Below, piece by piece: positions 43,215-54,100 of a DNA stretch of 64,000 bases. The notes beneath the pieces were generated by a model. The model worked only from the letters and a program-made list of their open reading frames with translations. It did not search any database and was not told the DNA's origin. Origin of the DNA: Anaeromyxobacter terrae (GTDB lineage: Bacteria; Myxococcota; Myxococcia; Myxococcales; Anaeromyxobacteraceae); NCBI RefSeq assembly GCF_022690685.1, contig NZ_JALCYY010000019.1:23978-87977 (forward strand). The letters are read 5' to 3'. Both the position numbers and the translations under genes were made by a program. Positions within the stretch are counted from its first letter, which is position 1. Each line of letters begins with the position of its first letter.

Positions 43215-43940
43215 ATGCGCATCGCACTCCTCGCCGCCGTCCTCGCCGCATTCGCCCCAGGCGCACGGGCAGAGGACCATCGCGTCATCGGCACCGAGAC
43301 GCTCGCCACGAGGATGAAGGGAGATCCCGCGGGCTGGGACTTCACGCTCATCGACGCGCGGACCCGCGTCGAGTTCTCGGAGTCGCACATCCCCGGCGCG
43401 GTGCTCGTGCCCGCGCGCTCGGTCGCGACCGAGCTGCCGCGGCTCGTGAAGGACCGCGCGCGGCTCGTGGTCTTCTACTGCAACGGCCCGAACTGCACGA
43501 AGACCGTCGTGGCGGCGAAGGCGGCGACCGCGGCGGGATACTCCAACGTCCTCGAGTACAAGGAGGGGCTGCCGGGCTGGGGGAAGTCCGGGCGGCCGAC
43601 GGCGGGGAAGCGCATGCCGTCGTTCGACGCCCCCACGATCGCGCCGGCCGCGCTCCAGCAGGCGCTCGCGTCGAGCCGTCCGCCTTTCGCTATGGACATC
43701 CGCGACGCGCAGGAGTTCGGCGCGTTCCACCTCGACGGGGCCGTGAGCATTCCGCTCGACGACATCGAGGCGCGCCTGAAGCAGGTCGAGCCCGGGCGTG
43801 CCATCGTCATCGTCGATCATGCCGGGCACCAGGCGCCGATCGCAGCCCGCCTGCTCCGGCAGCTCGGGCGCTCCGACGTGAAGCGCCTCGACGGCGGGAT
43901 GCTGCGCTGGCAGGCGGATGGCCTGCCGCTCGCGCGCTGA
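43215..43940 (+). CDS. Secreted two-domain rhodanese, second domain lacking its cysteine
   Basis: 241 residues. Signal peptide about residues 1-19 ([15 protein letters not shown]). Domain 1 (about 25-120) has [13 protein letters not shown] and [12 protein letters not shown] with C89 and C94. Domain 2 (about 140-240) has [20 protein letters not shown] but reads [14 protein letters not shown] where the active-site cysteine loop should be, so it is likely structural. Same reaction class as the preceding rhodanese. It ends 11 bases before the chemoreceptor gene. Confidence 0.9.
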   Translation: MRIALLAAVLAAFAPGARAEDHRVIGTETLATRMKGDPAGWDFTLIDARTRVEFSESHIPGAVLVPARSVATELPRLVKDRARLVVFYCNGPNCTKTVVAAKAATAAGYSNVLEYKEGLPGWGKSGRPTAGKRMPSFDAPTIAPAALQQALASSRPPFAMDIRDAQEFGAFHLDGAVSIPLDDIEARLKQVEPGRAIVIVDHAGHQAPIAARLLRQLGRSDVKRLDGGMLRWQADGLPLAR

Positions 43941-43951
43941 CGGAGGATCCC

Positions 43952-45514
43952 GTGCGATTCACCCTCGGCAAACGCGTCGCGGTCACCTTCGCCGCGCTCC
44001 TGCTCGTCGTGGCCGGGCTCGGGGCGTTCGGGTTCGCCTCGAACCAGGCCATTTCGGCGCAGCTCGGTGCGGCCGTCCCCGCGGCCGTGGAGCGCGCCGT
44101 CGCGGCGAGCGAGATGGAGCTGTTCGCGCGGACCGCGCTCCAGCTCCTCGCCGGTCAGGCTGCGGCAGGCACCTCGGACCTCGCCGGCCTCGGCTCCGCG
44201 CGCGACGGGTTCGAGAAGGCGCTGGCCCGGTTCGAGTCGGCCGGCGGCGCACCGTCGGCGTCGGCCGATTCGAAGCGGCTGTTCGCTGCAGTCCTCGACG
44301 AGGGCCAGCGCATGGTGCGCGCCACCGCCGAGCAGGATTGGCTCGAGGCGGGGACGCGCGCCAAGGCGTTCAAGGCGGCGTCCGCGGCGGTCGTCGCTGG
44401 CCTCGAGCGGGTGCGGATCGACGAGGCGACGGAGGTCCAGGAGACGCTCGCCGCGACGCACGACACCGCGCGCCAGCGCGGCGCGCTGTTCGCGGTCGCG
44501 CTCGCGGCGGCGCTCGCCGTCGGGGCGCTGCTCGCGTTCCTGCTGCACCGCCGCGTGGCGACGCCGGTCGTCGAGCTCTCGAAGCTCGCGCGGCGCATCG
44601 CGGACGGTGACCTGGCGAGCGACGTCGCGGCCGAGCTCGAGCTGCGGGCCGACGACGAGATCGCGGACCTCCAGCGCGCGATGCAGGGGATGACGGGGAA
44701 CCTGGCGCGCGTCCTCGGACAGCTCCGGACCGGCGCCGACGGACTGCTCGCGGCGTCCGGTCAGGTCGCCGCGACCTCGCAGGCGCTCTCGCACGGGACG
44801 GGGGAGCAGGCCGCGTCCGTCGAGGAGACGACCGCGAGCCTCGAGGAGATGAGCGCGTCCATCGCGCAGAACGCCGACGGGAGCCGCGAGACGGAGCGGG
44901 TGGCGCTCGACGCAGCGCGCGACGCCGGCGAGAGCGGCGACGCGGTTCGCGACAGCGTCGCGGCGATGCGCTCCATCGCGGAGCGGATCGGCGTCGTCGA
45001 GGAGATCGCCTATCAGACGAACCTGCTCGCGCTGAACGCCGCGATCGAGGCCGCCCGCGCCGGCGATCACGGCAGGGGGTTCAGCGTGGTCGCGAGCGAG
45101 GTGCGGAAGCTCGCGGAGCGCGCCCAGAAGGCCGCGAAGGAGATCGGCGGGGTCGCCGCGTCCAGCATGGAGGTGGCGGAGCGCTCGGGCGAGCGGCTCG
45201 CTCGCCTGGTGCCCGCGATCCAGAGGACCGCCGCGCTGGTGCAGGACGTGGCGGCTGCATCCGGCCAGCAGACCTCTGCCGTCACCCAGATCAACCGCGC
45301 GATGGCGGCGGTGGATCAGGTGACGCAGCGCAACGCGTCGGCGGCGGAGGAGCTCGCGACGACCGCCGAGCAGATGGCCGCGCAGGCCGAGGCGCTCAGG
45401 CGGCTCGTCGGGTTCTTCCAGACGGGGAGCGGCGGCCAGCAGGCGAACACCCGTCTCGAGCTCGCGCCGCGGGCGTTGGAGTCGCCGGGAGCCGCGCGGA
45501 TCGCCCCGGGATGA
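43952..45514 (+). CDS. Methyl-accepting chemotaxis protein
   Basis: 520 residues from GTG with GGAGG just upstream. Transmembrane helices at about 9-30 and 177-199 bracket a periplasmic sensor of some 145 residues (mostly helical). A HAMP segment follows ([20 protein letters not shown]) and then the signalling hairpin with [20 protein letters not shown]. It should control CheA, acting on motility or another output. Location 11 bases after a periplasmic rhodanese suggests it senses a sulphur compound or redox state, an inference. No che genes are near. Confidence 0.93.
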   Translation: MRFTLGKRVAVTFAALLLVVAGLGAFGFASNQAISAQLGAAVPAAVERAVAASEMELFARTALQLLAGQAAAGTSDLAGLGSARDGFEKALARFESAGGAPSASADSKRLFAAVLDEGQRMVRATAEQDWLEAGTRAKAFKAASAAVVAGLERVRIDEATEVQETLAATHDTARQRGALFAVALAAALAVGALLAFLLHRRVATPVVELSKLARRIADGDLASDVAAELELRADDEIADLQRAMQGMTGNLARVLGQLRTGADGLLAASGQVAATSQALSHGTGEQAASVEETTASLEEMSASIAQNADGSRETERVALDAARDAGESGDAVRDSVAAMRSIAERIGVVEEIAYQTNLLALNAAIEAARAGDHGRGFSVVASEVRKLAERAQKAAKEIGGVAASSMEVAERSGERLARLVPAIQRTAALVQDVAAASGQQTSAVTQINRAMAAVDQVTQRNASAAEELATTAEQMAAQAEALRRLVGFFQTGSGGQQANTRLELAPRALESPGAARIAPG

Positions 45515-45657
45515 CGCAGGACCTGGGGTTTCTCGTTTCCGATCCGAGAAGCTGGACGATCGCGCCGTCTTCACGTTAAGCCAAGGCTCGCCGTGGGTGC
45601 GCACGGTGGGGCTACCGCGCGAGAGCGAACCTCCTGTCTCGAGCCGCAGCAGGCGCC

Positions 45658-46176
45658 TCACACCCGCAGCCGCGCAGCGATCTCGGCGGGCAGACGATCG
45701 CGGTTCTCCCGTGAGATTGGGATCACCTCCACGCCGGGCAGCTGCTTCGCCTCGGCGATGAAGCCGCCGCCCGACCGCGCCACCGAGCCGAGCACGGCCA
45801 CCTCTCCGGAGAGCGCACGCCGCGCCGCCCGCACGAAGGCCGGAGACAGACATTCCATCTTGCCGATCTCGTCGATCACGACGACGTCGCCGGGAGGCGC
45901 GTGCTCGAGCACCTCCTCGACGACCGCCTCGAGCGGCGCAAGGTGGACGGTGTACCGGCCGACGTGGGGACCGCCGCCCCCACCCGCGGTCGCCAGCGGC
46001 GTGGCGCGGCCGTCGAGCGTCACGATGCGGAAGCCGGTGCGCCCGGCGCGGCCGCGGATCTCCTCCGTGTAGAAGCCCGTCGCGCGCGCGCCGCGAAGGA
46101 GGCTGAGCACGCTACGTACCAGCGTGGTCTTTCCCACGCCGGGCGGGCCGGTGACGAGGATGCGAGGCGGCGACAC
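45658..46176 (-). CDS. THEP1-type nucleoside-triphosphatase
   Basis: 172 residues from GTG with AGGAG seven bases before it. P-loop VTGPPGVGKTTLV (GPPGVGKT at residues 10-17), GFYTEEIRGRAGRTGFRIV and VVVIDEIGKMECLSPAFV (Walker B) match the THEP1 family of NTPases conserved from archaea and some bacteria to humans. It hydrolyses NTPs in vitro; its biological role is poorly known. Cytoplasmic, stand-alone gene. Confidence 0.9.
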   Translation of the reverse strand: MSPPRILVTGPPGVGKTTLVRSVLSLLRGARATGFYTEEIRGRAGRTGFRIVTLDGRATPLATAGGGGGPHVGRYTVHLAPLEAVVEEVLEHAPPGDVVVIDEIGKMECLSPAFVRAARRALSGEVAVLGSVARSGGGFIAEAKQLPGVEVIPISRENRDRLPAEIAARLRV

Positions 46177-46395
46177 GGCGAGCTCCTAGCGTGGCGGCCG
46201 ATGCGCCTGATCGTCCCTCCGATGGTCACTCCTTTTCGCACGAGCTGGGCCGGCGCCTCATCAGACACCAGAGATCCGCATCGTGACCGCGACGCGCCCA
46301 GATCCCCCTCGGCGGCCGGGCGGCGAGCACCTCGTCCGGAGACGCCCGATCGGCCGCCCTATCACCGCCGGCCAATCGGCCGAGCGGTAGCCGGC

Positions 46396-46416
46396 CACTT
46401 GAATTTTCTTCAAGTG
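46396..46416. promoter_or_regulatory. Inverted repeat with -35-like element before the sigma-factor gene
   Basis: cacttgaa (46396-46403), five-base spacer ttttc, and its exact complement ttcaagtg (46409-46416). CTTGAAT within it equals the -35 of heat-shock (sigma-32) promoters in E. coli, and TACATAT lies about 15 bases beyond. It ends 20 bases before the ATG, so it could be an autoregulated promoter and/or operator. Confidence 0.45.
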
Positions 46417-46436
46417 CCGTTACATATGTAGCAACG

Positions 46437-47171
46437 ATGATGCATAGGCAAAACAGGAATGAGCTGGTGTCCCTCGCCCCGTACATGAAGGCGGTTCGCG
46501 GACAGCAGCCGCTCACGCCGAAGACGGAGCGTGAGCTGGCGATCCGCGCCCGCAACGGCGACGCAGCGGCGAGGGAAGAGCTCGTTCGTCGGCACCTCGG
46601 GCTCGTGGTCGCGTTCGCGCTGAAGCAATCGCGCGGCGCGGTGCGGCTCGACGATCTCGTCCAGGAGGGAAACCTCGGGCTGATGCGTGCCGCCGAGAAG
46701 TTCAATCCAGATGCTGGAACTCGCTTCGCCTCGTACGCCACGTGGTGGATCCGCGCCTACGTGTGGAAGTACCTCAAGCAAGCTCGATCGGCGGTGAGGC
46801 CGCAAACCGGAACCGTCGCGCGTGAAGACGTGTCGCTCGATGCCGCGATCGACGAGGAGAGCGACGTCACCCGCCTCGATCGAGTCGAGGACGAGGCCCC
46901 GACGCCGGACGAGGCGGTTGCTACTTCCGAGACCGACGGCCGCCTCCGCGCCTCGCTGGAGAAGGTGCGTGGGCGAATCGGCGAGCTCGGCTGGGACATC
47001 ATCCGCACCCGGCTGCAGCAGGATCCGCCGGACACCCTCGAGCAGATCGGGAAGCGCTGGCAGGTATCGCGGGAATGGGTGCGGCAGGTAGAACGCACCA
47101 CCAAGCGGTTCCTTCTCGGTTATCTCGAGCAGGCGAGGAACGAGGTAGAGTCTGCCGCGATGGCCGCATAG
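46437..47171 (+). CDS. Short sigma-70 family (RpoH-like) sigma factor
   Basis: 244 residues. Region 1.2/2 starts APYMKAVRGQQPLTPKTERE and runs through LVVAFALKQSRGAVRLDDLV and QEGNLGLMRAAEKFNPD, then ASYATWWIRAYVWKYLKQ. The middle is Asp/Glu-rich (DEESDVTRLDRVEDEAPTPD). Region 4 is DTLEQIGKRWQVSREWVRQV. It resembles the heat-shock/group 3 sigma factors but is about 40 residues shorter than E. coli RpoH. The ATG starts a double ATGATG with no obvious ribosome site; an inverted repeat precedes it. Confidence 0.85.
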   Translation: MMHRQNRNELVSLAPYMKAVRGQQPLTPKTERELAIRARNGDAAAREELVRRHLGLVVAFALKQSRGAVRLDDLVQEGNLGLMRAAEKFNPDAGTRFASYATWWIRAYVWKYLKQARSAVRPQTGTVAREDVSLDAAIDEESDVTRLDRVEDEAPTPDEAVATSETDGRLRASLEKVRGRIGELGWDIIRTRLQQDPPDTLEQIGKRWQVSREWVRQVERTTKRFLLGYLEQARNEVESAAMAA

Positions 47172-47229
47172 CTGTTGTGATCGATGTGGCAGCAGTGATC
47201 TCCGCGAATGCACGGAGACACTGTCGGTC

Positions 47230-47628
47230 GTGCTACCGCGTTCCGGTGTCACCGCCTCGGCTCGAGTGCCCGCCCGGCGCTGCGGCAGCTGCAACGGCGC
47301 ACACGTCGATGGGGCGGTGAGGGACCGATTGCGATTGGGCATCTGCTGCGAGCTGGCCAACGCCGGGGTGCACACCGGCGAGGCCATTCGCCTCATGCGC
47401 GAGGCCCTCAGCCTGCGCGCCATGGATCTGGCGCGACTCCTCGACCTCACGCCCGAGACGATCTCTCACTGGGAAACGGGCAAGGCTCGCCCGAATCGTG
47501 CGGCGTTCGTGACGCTCGGCGCGCTCATCCAGGACGCGTTCGACGGTAGGACCACGACGCGAGACAGGCTCGCCGTGCTCTCGGGCGGGCGCGCGTATCC
47601 GCGGGCGCTTTCCGTCAAGCTCGGATAG
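47230..47628 (+). CDS. MqsA/YgiT-type antitoxin-like zinc-finger HTH protein, N-terminus uncertain
   Basis: 132 residues from GTG 47230. [11 protein letters not shown] is the second cysteine pair of this family, and the HTH is [20 protein letters not shown] followed by [18 protein letters not shown]. The first cysteine pair is absent from this frame. Just upstream, in another frame, bases 47216-47250 read [13 protein letters not shown], which looks like that pair, so a frameshift or deletion may separate the two halves. No MqsR-type toxin gene is next to it. If functional it would be a DNA-binding repressor. Confidence 0.6.
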   Translation: MLPRSGVTASARVPARRCGSCNGAHVDGAVRDRLRLGICCELANAGVHTGEAIRLMREALSLRAMDLARLLDLTPETISHWETGKARPNRAAFVTLGALIQDAFDGRTTTRDRLAVLSGGRAYPRALSVKLG

Positions 47629-47954
47629 CAGGGGACGGACGCCGTATCCGCCAGGTGTTGCCCGACCGGTTGTCCGAGGGATCGGCTCCATGGTGGCTCT
47701 GGCCCGAGCAGGGTCCGTGGAGGTTGGAGCGCAGGAGCGAGCCCTCCTGGCCGGGCTCGCTTCTCGCGGGATCGCGTATCAGTGAGCCCGCGATGATCGC
47801 GACTGCGTCCCCGTGATCGGGTTCGCGCAATCGAATACGGGTCGCGCGACACTCGGTGGTTCTCGGAAAGTCCGATGGACGCGTCCCCGTGCCGGGTGCT
47901 GGTCATTGGGGCCAAGAGCCCGTGCATCTCGCACGTGAAGGGAGAGCGATCCAC
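47629..47954. other. Intergenic region upstream of the cold-shock gene
   Basis: 326 bases. The right ~100 bases (from about 47855) should be the promoter and 5' untranslated leader of the cold-shock gene, often long in this class, but no element can be read with confidence. A short minus-strand frame at 47615-47830 has no recognisable product. Confidence 0.45.
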
Positions 47955-48158
47955 ATGGCCACCGGCACCGTGAAGTGGTTCAACGACGCAAAGGGATTCG
48001 GCTTCATCACGCCGGACGGAGGCGGCGAAGACGTCTTCGTCCATCACACGGCGATCGTTGCAGAGGGGTTCCGGACGCTCGCCGAGGGGCAGAAGGTGTC
48101 GTTCGACACCGTCAAGGGGCCGAAGGGCTTGCAGGCTGCGAACGTGCGCCCGGCGTAG
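47955..48158 (+). CDS. cspA: Cold-shock protein (CspA family)
   Basis: 67 residues; GGGAGAG before the ATG. A single OB-fold with RNP1 [10 protein letters not shown] and RNP2 VFVHHTAI, and start [13 protein letters not shown]. It binds single-stranded RNA/DNA as a chaperone at low temperature or in stress. It ends 14 bases from the convergent glucan-synthase gene. Confidence 0.95.
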   Translation: MATGTVKWFNDAKGFGFITPDGGGEDVFVHHTAIVAEGFRTLAEGQKVSFDTVKGPKGLQAANVRPA

Positions 48159-48172
48159 GCCGCGCCGGCTCG

Positions 48173-51100
48173 TCAGCCGCCAGCGGCCGCCGGTCCGGCC
48201 AGCTTCTGACCGGCGCCGCCCAGCACCACGCGCACGTCGTGCTCCGCGCCGTCGTCCACGAGCGCGATCGCTCGCGGATCGACCTCCACGCCGTCGAGCC
48301 ATGCCGAGCGGATCCCGCGGCAGCGGCGCTCGGGGTTCGTGACGGTGAGCTCGTAGCGCGTCCGGCCGAAGCGCCAGGTGATGGCGTACTCGGGCCAGGA
48401 GGTGGGGATGCACGGGTCGAGCTCGAACGTCTCGCCGTGGCGGCGGAGCCCGAGGACGCTCTCGAGCCCGGCGCGGTACATCCAGCCGGCGGAGCCCGTG
48501 TACCAGGTCCACCCCGCCTGCCCCGCGTGCTCGGGGTGCGCGCAGACGTCGCCCGCGACGACGTACGGCTCGCCCCGGTAGCGCGCGACGTCCGGGCCCG
48601 TGCGCGTGTGGTTCACGGGGTTCAGCATGTGGAACAGCTCGGCCGCCTCGTCGCCGCTCCCGAGCCTCGCGAGCGCCATCACGATCCACGCGGCGGCGTG
48701 CGTGTACTGGCCGCCGTTCTCCCGCACGCCGGGCGGATAGCCCTTGATGTACCCCGGCTCCTGCGCGGAGCGATCGAACGGCGGCGCGAGCAGCAGCACG
48801 ACCTGGGCCCCGCGCCGCACGAGGTGCGTGCGGACCGAGTCCATCGCGCGGTCCGCGAGGCGCGCCGGGGCCGCCCCGGAGAGCACCGCCCACGACTGGG
48901 CGATCGAGTCGATCGCGCACTCGTCGTTCTGCGCCGAGCCGAGCGGCGCGCCGTCGTCGTAGTAGCCGCGCCGGTACCACTCCCCGTCCCAGGTCCGCTC
49001 CAGCGCGGACGCGAGGCGGGCCGCCTCGGCGCGGTAGTGCCCGGCCCGCTCGGTCTCCCCGCGCGCCACGCACAGCGGCGCGAAGTCGGAGAGGACGGCG
49101 TGGAGGAAGAAGCCGAGCCAGACGCTCTCGCCGCGCCCTTCCCTCCCCACGCGGTTCATCCCGTCGTTCCAGTCCCCGCTCCCCATGAGCGGCAGGCCGT
49201 GGGCGCCCGAGGTGAGCCCGCGGTCGAGGGCGCGCACGCAGTGCTCGAAGAGCGAGCCCTCCTCCGCGGAGACGCCGGGCTGGGCGTAGGCGTCGTGCGC
49301 CTCCGGCGCGAGCGCCGGCCCCTCGAGGAACGGGACGCGCTCGTCGAGCACGGCGGCGTCCCCGGTGGTCCGGACGTAGTGCGCCACCGCGTAGGGCAGC
49401 CAGACGAGATCGTCCGAGCAGCGGGTGCGCGTCCCTCGTCCGCTCGGCGGGTGCCACCAGTGCTGGACGTCCCCCTCGCGGAACTGCCGCGCCGCGGCTC
49501 GCAGGAGGTGCTCGCGCACGAGCGCCGGCCGCGCCATCGCGAGCGCCATCGCGTCCTGGAGCTGGTCGCGGAAGCCGAACGCGCCGCCGGGCTGGTGATA
49601 GCCGGTGCGGGCCCACATCCGGCAGGAGAGGTCCTGCTGGAGGAGCCAGCGGTTCATGAGGACGTCGAAGGAGTCGTCGGGCGTCCGGACCTGCACCGCG
49701 CCGAGCGTGTCGTCCCAGCCGCGCCGCACGGCCTCGAGCGCGGCGTCCGCGGCCTCGGCTCGGCCGTGCCGCGCGACGAGCTCCCGGACGTGCGCCACGT
49801 CCCTGCCCTCGCCGACGAGGAACACGATGCGCCGGGTCTCGCCCGGCTCGAGGGCGACGGTCACTTGAAGCCCCGCGCAGGGATCGAGCCCCGCCCCGAA
49901 GCGAGCGGGGAGCGAATCCAGCCCGAGCGCCGCCGGGCGCGCGAGCGAGCCGTTCCGGCCGAGGAACGCGGTGCGGTCGCCGGTCGCCGAGCGGAGCCCC
50001 TCGCTCGCGTGGGCGAAGGCCACCCGCCCCGCGAACTCGTGGTTCCAGGCGTTCCGGGCGAGGACCGCCCCGGTCGCCGCGTCCTGCTCCGTCACGACGT
50101 GCTGGTTCTGGCCGGCCTGGGGCGGCCCCAGGACCCACTCGCTGTAGGCGAAGACGGAGAGGCGCCGCGCGACGCCGCTCTCGTTCGAGAGCGTCAGGAG
50201 CGAGAGCTTCACGGGGTCCGCCGGGTCCACGAAGACGTCGAGCGCGTGGCGGATGCCGCTCGCCGCGCGCGCGAAGCTCGTGACCCCCGCCCCGTGGCGG
50301 ATGACGAACCGGCCGGACGCGCTGTCGCGCGGCAGCGGCCCGGGGGTGGGCGACCACGCCTCGCCGCTGTCGTCGTCGCGGACGAGGACGGCCTCGGAGG
50401 TCGGATCGCTGACCGGATCGTTCGCGAACGGCGTGAGGCGGTTCTCGCGGCTGTTCTCGGACCAGGTGAAGGACGCTCCCGAGGCCGTGACGACCGTGCC
50501 GAAGGCCGGGCTGGCGATGACGTTCGCCCAGGGCAGCGGCGTCTCCTCGGCTCCCTCGAGGACGATCACGTACTCGCGCCCGCCGTCGGCGAAGCCGCCG
50601 ATCCCGTTCCAGAGTGCGAGCGGCGGCACCTCGGGCTCCACGGTCGGCGCGAGCGGGCCCGCCCTCGCGAGCTCCGCGGGCGGCGCGAACGCGAGGGTCG
50701 CCGGCTCGGGCGAGGCGGGCGCGGTGCGCTCGAGCTGGTGCGCGAGGGAACCCCCACCGGCGCTCAGGACGGCGCGGGCCACGCCGGCGAGGAGGAGGCG
50801 CTCGGCCTCGGTCATGCGGTCGCCGCGCAGGAGGTACGCGCCGCCCGGCCGGTGCTTCCAGGTTCGCCAGGGCCCGTCGTCGAGCAGGGCCGCGAGCTGG
50901 GCGTTCACCTCGTCGAGGTAGCTGACCGGGTGCTCGTTCAGGATCACCACGTCCGCGCGGAGCCCCTTCAGCCGCCAGTACTCCTGCGCCTGGAGGATCT
51001 GCCGGACGAGCGCGAGATCCACGTCCGACACGACGCGCACGAGCAGGACCGGGAGATCGCCGGAGAGCCCGTGGCCCCAGAGCCCCTCCTGGCCGAGCGT

Positions 51101-54100
51101 GTTGCGGGCGAGGATCTCCGGCCCCGGGCGCAGGGAGGCGTCGGCGTACAGCACGCGCGAGGCGAGGCGCTCGAACAGGAGGGCCTCCTCGCTCGAGATG
51201 CCGAGGTGGTGCAGCCTGCTCCGCGCGTGGGCGAACGCGAGCGCGAACGTCCGCGCGGTGGCGGCCGGGTCGTGGTAGCGCTGCGCGAGCGCGAGGGCGG
51301 TCTCCCGGCTCGACGCCATCCCGGTGACGAACGCGAGCCTCACGACGCCGCCCGGAGCGAGGCGCACGCGCTGCCGCAGGCTCACGATCGGATCGAGCAG
51401 GACGCCGGTCGTGCCGGAGAGCGGGCGGCCGTCGAGCGCCTGCGGATCCTCCGGGCCGCGACCGCGGCCGAGGAAGCGCCCGCGATCGGTCTCCCACTCC
51501 ACCGGCCCCTGCGTCCGGCCCTCCTGCCCGATGACGTGCACGGCGAAGACCTCGGCGTCGTCAGGGGCGCGCGGCCGGCGCCGGCAGAGCAGCGCGTTGC
51601 TCTCCGCGACGTACTCGGACTCGACGAAGAGCTTGCCGAAGGCGGGGTGGGCGAGGTCGTCGGCGTTCGGCGCGAGGACGATCTCGGCGTAGCTCGTGAC
51701 CTCGAGCTCGCGGGCGCGATCCCCGTGGTTCGTCACCTCGAGCCGGCGCACCTCGACGTCGTCCTCGGGCGAGACCGCCACGTCGAGCCGCGTCTCGATG
51801 TCGTCGTCCCTCCGCTGGAACGTCGCCTTCTCGATCGTGAACACGGCCACGTCGTCCTTCGCGTCCCTCGCGATCGGATGATGCGTCGCGGACCACACCC
51901 GCCCGCTCCGGACGTCGCGGAGGTACAGGTACTGGCCGCCGGGGTCGCGGGTCGCGTCCTGGCGCCAGCGCGTGACGGCGCGGCCGCGGCAGAAGCTCGT
52001 GCCGCCGCCCGCGTTCGTCACGACGGTGGTGTAGTTGCCGTTCGACAGGAACTGAGCGTGCGGGAACAGCGTGTGCGGCGAGCGGAAGCGGCGAGCCGCC
52101 GCCGGCGGCACCGGGGCCGCGACGCGCGCCTCCTCGTCCGGGCGCGGCCGGATGAGCGCCGCGTGGCGCGGCACGCGCTCCTGGAGGAGCAGCTCCGTCG
52201 CCTGCACGCGGGGGTCCGCGTGGAAGCGCTCCACCATCCGGTTGCCGGCGAGGGCGCCCGCGATGGCCGCGAGCGTCATCCCCTGGTGGTGGGCGAGGTA
52301 CGTCCGCACGATCGTGCCGCGCGTGCGGGCGGGTCGCGGCGCGTCCGCGCCGGGCTCCTCCGGGTGCCGCGGCGTGTAATCGATGGCGTCGAAGTAGCCA
52401 TACGCGCCGAGGAGGCCGTCGCGCCCGAGGCGGCGGAGGTTCGCCGCGGCCGCGGTGGGGTGGACGAGCGCGGCGAGCGCGGTCGCGTAGGGCGCGACCA
52501 CCAGCTCGTCGGCGAGTCCCCGCTTCATGCCGAGCCCCGGGACGCCGAACGCCTTGTACTGGTAGTTGCCGTGGTGATCGACGAGGTCGTAGGCCGACTC
52601 GGAGATCCCCCACGGCACCCCGCGCTCGGCCGCGTAGTCCCGCTGCCGCCGCACCGCCAGCCGGCAGGCCTCGTCGAGCAGCGTGTCGGGGTAGCTGCGC
52701 ATCACGAGCAGCGGCATGAGGTACTCGAACAGCGTCGCGCTCCACGACAGGAGCGCGGGGCTCCCCCGCACGCCCGTGACGGCCCGGCCCAGGTGGAACC
52801 AGTGCTTCTCGGGCAGGTCGCCCTTCGCGATCGCGACGAAGCTCGCGAGGCGCGCCTCCGAGGCGAGGAGGTCGTAGTGGGAGGGATCGAGCCGGCCTGG
52901 CCCCTCCGCGTCCGCCGCGCGGTAGCCGATCGCGAGCAGGCTCCGCTGCGGGTCGTAGAGGAACCCGAAGCTCATCCCGTCGGCGAACGCGGCGGCGCGC
53001 CGCGCCAGGCTCCCGAGCCGCTCGGACGGATCGCTCGGCCCCGCCTCCCGCGGAGGCGGCTCGCGCCCGAGCCGGCGGAGCCCCTCGGACACCGCGATGA
53101 GCGCGCCGGCCAGGTTGCCGCTGTCGACGCTCGAGACGTACCGAGGCGGCAGGGGCGCGAGGCTCTCCGTGTCGTACCAGTTGAACAGGTGCCCCTCGAG
53201 CCGCTCCAGCCCCTCCATGGTGGTGAGGGTGGAGTCGATCCGCTCGATGAGCTCGCCGGTCGGGATGATGCCGAGATCGTGGGCCGAGAGCGTGGCGAGG
53301 AGCCCCATGCCGATGTTGGTGGGCGAGGTCCGATGCGCGGTCCGCGCGGGCGCCTCCTGGAAGTTGTCCGCGGGCAGGAAGTGATCGTCCGGCCCCATGA
53401 ACGCCTCGAAGTACTTCCACGTCGTGCGCGCGACGCCGAGGAGGAACTGCCGATCCTCCGCGCCGAGCTCGGCGTCCCTGCCCCCGATCGGCTGGGAGAG
53501 CCGGTACGCGACGAGCGGGGCGATCGCCCACAGCACGAGGAGCGGCGCCGCCGCGGCGAGCGCGCCCGGGCGCCAAGCGGAGACGAGGACCGCGCCGGCG
53601 AGCGCGATCGCGGGGCTCGCCGCCATCGCGACGAGGAACGACCGCGCGCCCTTCCCGCGCTCGAGCCCCGCGCCGCGCGCGGCGCTCGCGGCGGCGGTCT
53701 CCCACTCGAGCAGGCGACGCCGCGTGATGGCGAGGCGGACGAGCGTGACGAGGATCGCGTGCACCATGGCGTAGGCCTGGTTCGCGAGGAAGGCGAGCTG
53801 CAGCACCACGCGCGCGGCGCCGCCCTGCGCGTCCTCCGCGAGCCCTCGCAGGAAGGCCCCCAGCGGCTGGTGCCGCCTCGGGCCGGCGAGGGCCTCGAGC
53901 ACGAGCGGGTAGAGCGGGAACGCGAGGGACGCCACGACGGCGGCGGTCCAGAGGGCCGGGCTCCCCGGCAGCACCGTCCAGGCGAGGAGGAGCAGGACGA
54001 CCGTCGCGGGCGCGAGCTGCGCGCGCCGCAGGTTGTCGAAGATCTTCCAGCGCGAGATGAGGGGCAGGCGGTTCCGAGCGAGCCCCGCGCGCGTCGGGAC

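Noticed and set aside
45901..46431. Plus-strand frame beginning MRLIVPPMVTPFRT
   Set aside because: The start looks aldolase-like only by chance; the rest is low-complexity R/P/A and overlaps the THEP1 gene and the sigma-factor promoter.
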